This document shows positions 7,461 to 10,203 of a stretch of DNA of 10,203 nucleotides, one piece after another. The stretch is from a bacterium (GTDB lineage Bacteria > Latescibacterota > UBA2968 > GCA-2709665): positions 1-10,203 of the forward strand of contig JAQCGA010000093.1 of the NCBI GenBank assembly GCA_027619145.1, in the 5' to 3' direction. The notes beneath the pieces were generated by a model that saw nothing but the letters and a program-made list of their open reading frames with translations, was not told where the DNA came from and ran no database searches. The first letter of the stretch is position 1. Each line of letters begins with the position of its first letter. The position numbers were made by a program, and so were the translations under genes.

Positions 7461-8564
7461 TCAAGGAAGCTCCTTGGCTTTCCCTTTTCGCTGATCTTTG
7501 ATAATCTCTTCCAGCTCTTGTTCAGTTAAGCCAACCAATTCCAGGTACTCTTTTAACATCCCGGGTTTCTCGGTATCCACCTTCTTAGCAACTTCAAGCG
7601 CCTCTTCTCGCGTCATCAGCCCATTTCGAACATCCAGGCTCGCCTGGTCGGTCCCACGCCCAAAACCCCGTTTTAAAAATTTCGTATAGTCGTGAATACC
7701 GGCCATATTGCACTCAATGCTTTTATACCGCTTGTAGGCCCCTTCAACATATCCGTCTCGCCAACCGTATTCCGACATCAAAAACTCCGTCTGCCGCTCT
7801 TCATCCCAGAAAATATAGTTCCCCAGATAAATACCGTTAACCCCAACCCGCTCCAACTCTTCAACGGATGGAAGGTTGTAGGGTCTTAAGTCCTGGTTGG
7901 TCAGATTTCCGCAGGCCATCGACTCTGGTCCTACCTTGATGGATTCGCGCATCAAATAATCCCTGTCAAACTTGATCGGATCCAGATGCGTGGCTCTACC
8001 GGAAGTTTCTGCGACCGATTCTCCCCATATCAGCAACGGGATATTAAACTTTACCGCAATCTGTAGCGGAAAAGCTCCGATACCGGCATGGCAATGCCAG
8101 CAAGCATCTCCAATCATGTCCAGAGACCGACGCGACATTCTTCGAACCAGATCCTGGTTCGGAGTGAACATAATATGATCGACGTTCAACTTGGCCAGGA
8201 TGTTTTCCAGGTTGTATTTTCCAATTTCAGACTGCCACCCATGGCCCTGACTGTGCGTGACGGTCAGTGGCTTCATCCCATAGACTTTCACGATTACATG
8301 GAGCTGAAAACTGCTGTCTTTGCCTCCACTAATCGGCACAATACAGTCGTAATTATCTCCGCTGTTCTTCTTGTGATACTCCAGGATCTCTCTCAGCGCC
8401 CGCTCCCGCTCCGCCCAGTCAATATGCATCTTGTGTTCCGAAGACTGGCAGGCCTGGCAAATTCCCATTTCATCAAATTCGATTCCTTCAACAGTCTCCG
8501 GCAGGCAGCAACGCCTGCAATACTTCAATTTATCGTGGTAAAGAGGTTTTCCGTAATCTGACAT
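7461..8564 (-). CDS. wbpG: N-acetyl sugar amidotransferase (WbpG/PseA/WbuX family)
   Basis: This 367-residue PP-loop ATP pyrophosphatase resembles Pseudomonas WbpG along its full length. In characterised systems this family uses ATP and ammonia to turn a sugar N-acetyl into an acetamidino group (ManNAc3NAmA in B-band O-antigen; the Pse acetamidino form for PseA). The N-terminal KYCRRCCLPETVEGIEFDE and CQAC give a CxxC...CxxC zinc-type knuckle (Cys16, Cys19, Cys36, Cys39). The PP-loop SGGKDSS lies at 79-85. LLIWGES and the C-terminal AGIHDYTKFLKRGFGRGTDQ are conserved family blocks. WbpG works with HisH2 and HisF2, which generate and channel ammonia; no such gene is in this window. Instead an amidase follows. 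The start is ATG at 8564 with a strong GGAGG (8574-8578) inside the end of the methyltransferase gene (3 bp gap). The symbol denotes the family; the exact substrate is unproven. Confidence 0.95.
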   Translation of the reverse strand: MSDYGKPLYHDKLKYCRRCCLPETVEGIEFDEMGICQACQSSEHKMHIDWAERERALREILEYHKKNSGDNYDCIVPISGGKDSSFQLHVIVKVYGMKPLTVTHSQGHGWQSEIGKYNLENILAKLNVDHIMFTPNQDLVRRMSRRSLDMIGDACWHCHAGIGAFPLQIAVKFNIPLLIWGESVAETSGRATHLDPIKFDRDYLMRESIKVGPESMACGNLTNQDLRPYNLPSVEELERVGVNGIYLGNYIFWDEERQTEFLMSEYGWRDGYVEGAYKRYKSIECNMAGIHDYTKFLKRGFGRGTDQASLDVRNGLMTREEALEVAKKVDTEKPGMLKEYLELVGLTEQELEEIIKDQRKGKAKELP

Positions 8565-8567
8565 ACC

Positions 8568-9800
8568 CTATATCCTCCGTTCGTAGCCACAGGCCGATCC
8601 CTCTCTGGCCATTTCTAAAAACGAAAACAGAACCATCTTCCTGGAAGGCAAAATTTCCCGCTGAAGGAACTCTCGAATCGCCTGATCATGATGAATTGGC
8701 AGAATCCACTTGATATCCACCGGCTTCTCAATCAGATTTCCTGGAGGCTCGATGGGATTTGGCGAACCGTTGAAATAGGCTCCGTGCTTGGCCGTATCCC
8801 CATCAAAATTTCGGGGAGGCGTACGGAATTCGAGCAACCCCGCCAGCGCCCGAGGTGCCCCGTACAGACCAATCACTTTCCCTTCCGCACCGAGTCTGTC
8901 TGCTCTTTCTTGAAGAACAGCCAGGTGCCGCCTGCAGGTCTTCCCGAACGTTCTCAATAACGCCCGTTCCAACCTGCAGTGCCCAACGGATACTCCGAAC
9001 CGCCGAACCGGGTATTCGGCCGACACCTTCCCCCAGGCACAAAGAATGCCCGCACTGTATTGAAACTCCCGAACTTCGATATCTTGAAGACCGGCTCCGG
9101 CCAGTAGTGATTTGAGCGAAGCAGGTGTAAAATAACTGTAGTGTTCGTGGGCTAGCGTCATAAAGTTTCCCAGTTCAAAATCCGCCTGGCACCCCGGAAC
9201 CGACACAAACACAGTACCTCCAGGCGACAGAACCGCCATATTCTGCGCAATAAAATCGGCTGGGTCTCTGATATGTTCCAGAACACCATAATGAAATACG
9301 CAGTCGAACCTGTCGCTGTAATCAGAAGCCCGAAAAAAGTCATTCCGGATACGCAAATGATGCGTCTGGCTGGCCCAACGGGCTTGAGGCCCCCCTGGTT
9401 CACAACCTTCCACATCCTCCGCGCCCATATCTCGCAATGCCTTTAAAAGCCCTCCTTTTCCACACCCGGGCTCAAGAAAACGCTTCCCGCGAGCCCCTCC
9501 GCATGCCTCCTGAAGAAATCTCAGGATCTCATCCTGTAAAGGCCGATTCAGGCTTCCTTCACCAATGGGAGTTGACAGGGAAGAGCCGCTTTCATACGCC
9601 TGCTCCAATGCGCCGTCCACTTCCGGTGTTGCTTTCTGTGAAATCACACCGATGTCTTCCCGAAAACCCAGACGAAACGACAAAAAAACATTCTGTTTCC
9701 TGGGCTGGTCATCGTAAAAATGCACACCCGTAATAAATGGAAACCGGGAGAACGTCAGCGTCTCTTCATCACCTTCAGCAATGTGAAGAACTTCAGACAT
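8568..9800 (-). CDS. Class I SAM methyltransferase, sugar C-methyltransferase-like
   Basis: This 410-residue protein has a Rossmann methyltransferase core: motif I FLEPGCGKGG (108-117), the acidic residue after strand 2 in EGCEPGG (Glu134), FHYGVLEHIRDP (169-180) at motif IV, and LSPGGTVFVSVPG (191-203). The HEHYSYFTPASLKSLLAGAG block (218-237) and a C-terminal Rossmann-like section with KVIGLYGAPRALAGLLEF (308-325) match the NovU/TcaB9-type three-part organisation that methylates NDP-keto-sugars at carbon. The N-terminal region lacks the paired cysteines of the usual zinc-binding domain. I place the start at ATG 9800 (MSEVLHIAEG), not at the in-frame ATG at 9869: position 9800 has a GGGAGAAG site and an 8 bp overlap with the ACP gene stop, whereas 9869 would bury 77 bp in the ACP gene. 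O- or N-methylation is also possible. Confidence 0.9.
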   Translation of the reverse strand: MSEVLHIAEGDEETLTFSRFPFITGVHFYDDQPRKQNVFLSFRLGFREDIGVISQKATPEVDGALEQAYESGSSLSTPIGEGSLNRPLQDEILRFLQEACGGARGKRFLEPGCGKGGLLKALRDMGAEDVEGCEPGGPQARWASQTHHLRIRNDFFRASDYSDRFDCVFHYGVLEHIRDPADFIAQNMAVLSPGGTVFVSVPGCQADFELGNFMTLAHEHYSYFTPASLKSLLAGAGLQDIEVREFQYSAGILCAWGKVSAEYPVRRFGVSVGHCRLERALLRTFGKTCRRHLAVLQERADRLGAEGKVIGLYGAPRALAGLLEFRTPPRNFDGDTAKHGAYFNGSPNPIEPPGNLIEKPVDIKWILPIHHDQAIREFLQREILPSRKMVLFSFLEMAREGSACGYERRI

Positions 9801-10203
9801 GTCGCTTCTTCTCCCGAACGACTTCCAGGATCTGAGGAAAACTGACCAGCGTATTTCCTCCCACATCATGAAAGCTCACATCCAGACCGTCCTCGATGGA
9901 CATCAACAGATCCAAGTGCCGCAACGAATCCCACCCCCCCTGACCAATTCGGGCATTCTCCACAGGCTCATCTTCATCCAGTTTAAACACCTCTCGGAAA
10001 ATGCCTTCCAATTTCTCTTGCTCAAAATCAACAGAACCAACGGCATCTTCAAGCGCTTCCTGTTGCACGTCTGCCACTTGCTTCCGCAGTATTTCTTTTT
10101 CGTGCGGTGTTTCCGGCAAGAATCCGAAATATTCAACCTTTCTTTCTCCATCCAGGGAATTAATCGCAACAAAACTCCCGTTGGCGTATTCTTTCCTCTG
10201 GTT
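9793..10203 (-). CDS. Acyl carrier protein domain, 5' end outside window
   Basis: The frame is open to the right edge, giving 136 visible residues plus stop. The last 75 or so form an acyl carrier domain: EGIFREVFKLDEDEPVEN is helix 1 and loop, and GGWDSLRHLDLLMSIED carries the phosphopantetheine serine, Ser93 of the visible part, in the WDSL form common in ACPs of surface-glycan loci. The preceding 35 residues (from ETPHEKEILRK) look like a charged helical linker. Before them lies a strand-like piece, FVAINSLDGERKVEYFGFLP, that I cannot assign. No ATG occurs upstream in the window, and the only nearby alternative start is TTG at 10119 with a weak ribosome site. The ACP is therefore more likely the C-terminal domain of a larger protein than a free ACP. 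It would hold an activated acyl group as a thioester, perhaps for an N- or O-acylation of the sugar. Confidence 0.82.
   Translation of the reverse strand, partial: NQRKEYANGSFVAINSLDGERKVEYFGFLPETPHEKEILRKQVADVQQEALEDAVGSVDFEQEKLEGIFREVFKLDEDEPVENARIGQGGWDSLRHLDLLMSIEDGLDVSFHDVGGNTLVSFPQILEVVREKKRHV
9808..9815 (-). promoter_or_regulatory. Ribosome binding site for the methyltransferase gene
   Basis: On the minus strand GGGAGAAG precedes ATG at 9800 with seven bases between. It lies inside the last codons of the ACP-domain gene and favours this start over the in-frame ATG at 9869, so the two genes are probably translationally coupled. Confidence 0.6.

Noticed and set aside
9801..9869. N-terminal extension of the methyltransferase
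   Set aside because: It would overlap the ACP gene by 77 bp, and its Trp/Arg-rich translation looks like an out-of-frame reading; ATG at 9800 has a ribosome site and a short overlap.

Overview
This window holds ten protein-coding genes, all on the minus strand and tightly packed. It reads as the middle of one long operon transcribed from right to left. Both ends are cut: an acyl-carrier-protein-bearing gene enters at the right edge, and an unidentified gene runs off the left edge. I see no tRNA, rRNA, CRISPR array, insertion sequence or phage gene. The families present are typical of a surface-glycan locus (O-antigen, capsule or flagellin glycosylation) in a bacterium, probably Gram-negative. 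The sequence does not fix the taxon. Base composition judged by eye is moderate and uneven: GC-richer in the left 2 kb, AT-richer around 3.7-4.0 kb.

In transcription order: (1) the C-terminal part of a protein ending in an acyl carrier domain with a WDSL phosphopantetheine site; (2) a SAM methyltransferase of the sugar C-methyltransferase type; (3) a WbpG/PseA-type N-acetyl sugar amidotransferase, which in characterised relatives converts a sugar N-acetyl group to an acetamidino group; (4) an amidase-signature (GatA-like) hydrolase with a complete Lys-Ser-Ser triad; (5) a RimJ/RimL-like GNAT acetyltransferase; (6) a double amidohydrolase whose N-terminal half has lost its metal ligands while the C-terminal half keeps them; (7) a short formyltransferase with an intact Asn-His-Asp triad; (8) a GT-B-like protein, possibly a glycosyltransferase; (9) a DegT/DnrJ/EryC1 PLP aminotransferase; (10) an unidentified protein with a hydrophobic segment, probably starting at TTG.

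My reading is that these genes build and decorate an amino sugar. The aminotransferase would install the amine. GNAT, formyltransferase and the ACP-borne acyl group offer alternative N-acylations. The WbpG-like enzyme would make an amidine, and the methyltransferase would add a methyl group. The two hydrolases are unusual company. The amidase sits directly after the WbpG-like gene, and no HisH/HisF-type ammonia-supplying partner is present in the window. This raises the possibility of a different ammonia source. That, the half-dead double amidohydrolase, and the unidentified terminal gene are the points most worth following. The pathway and sugar product are inference; the family assignments are well supported for most genes.
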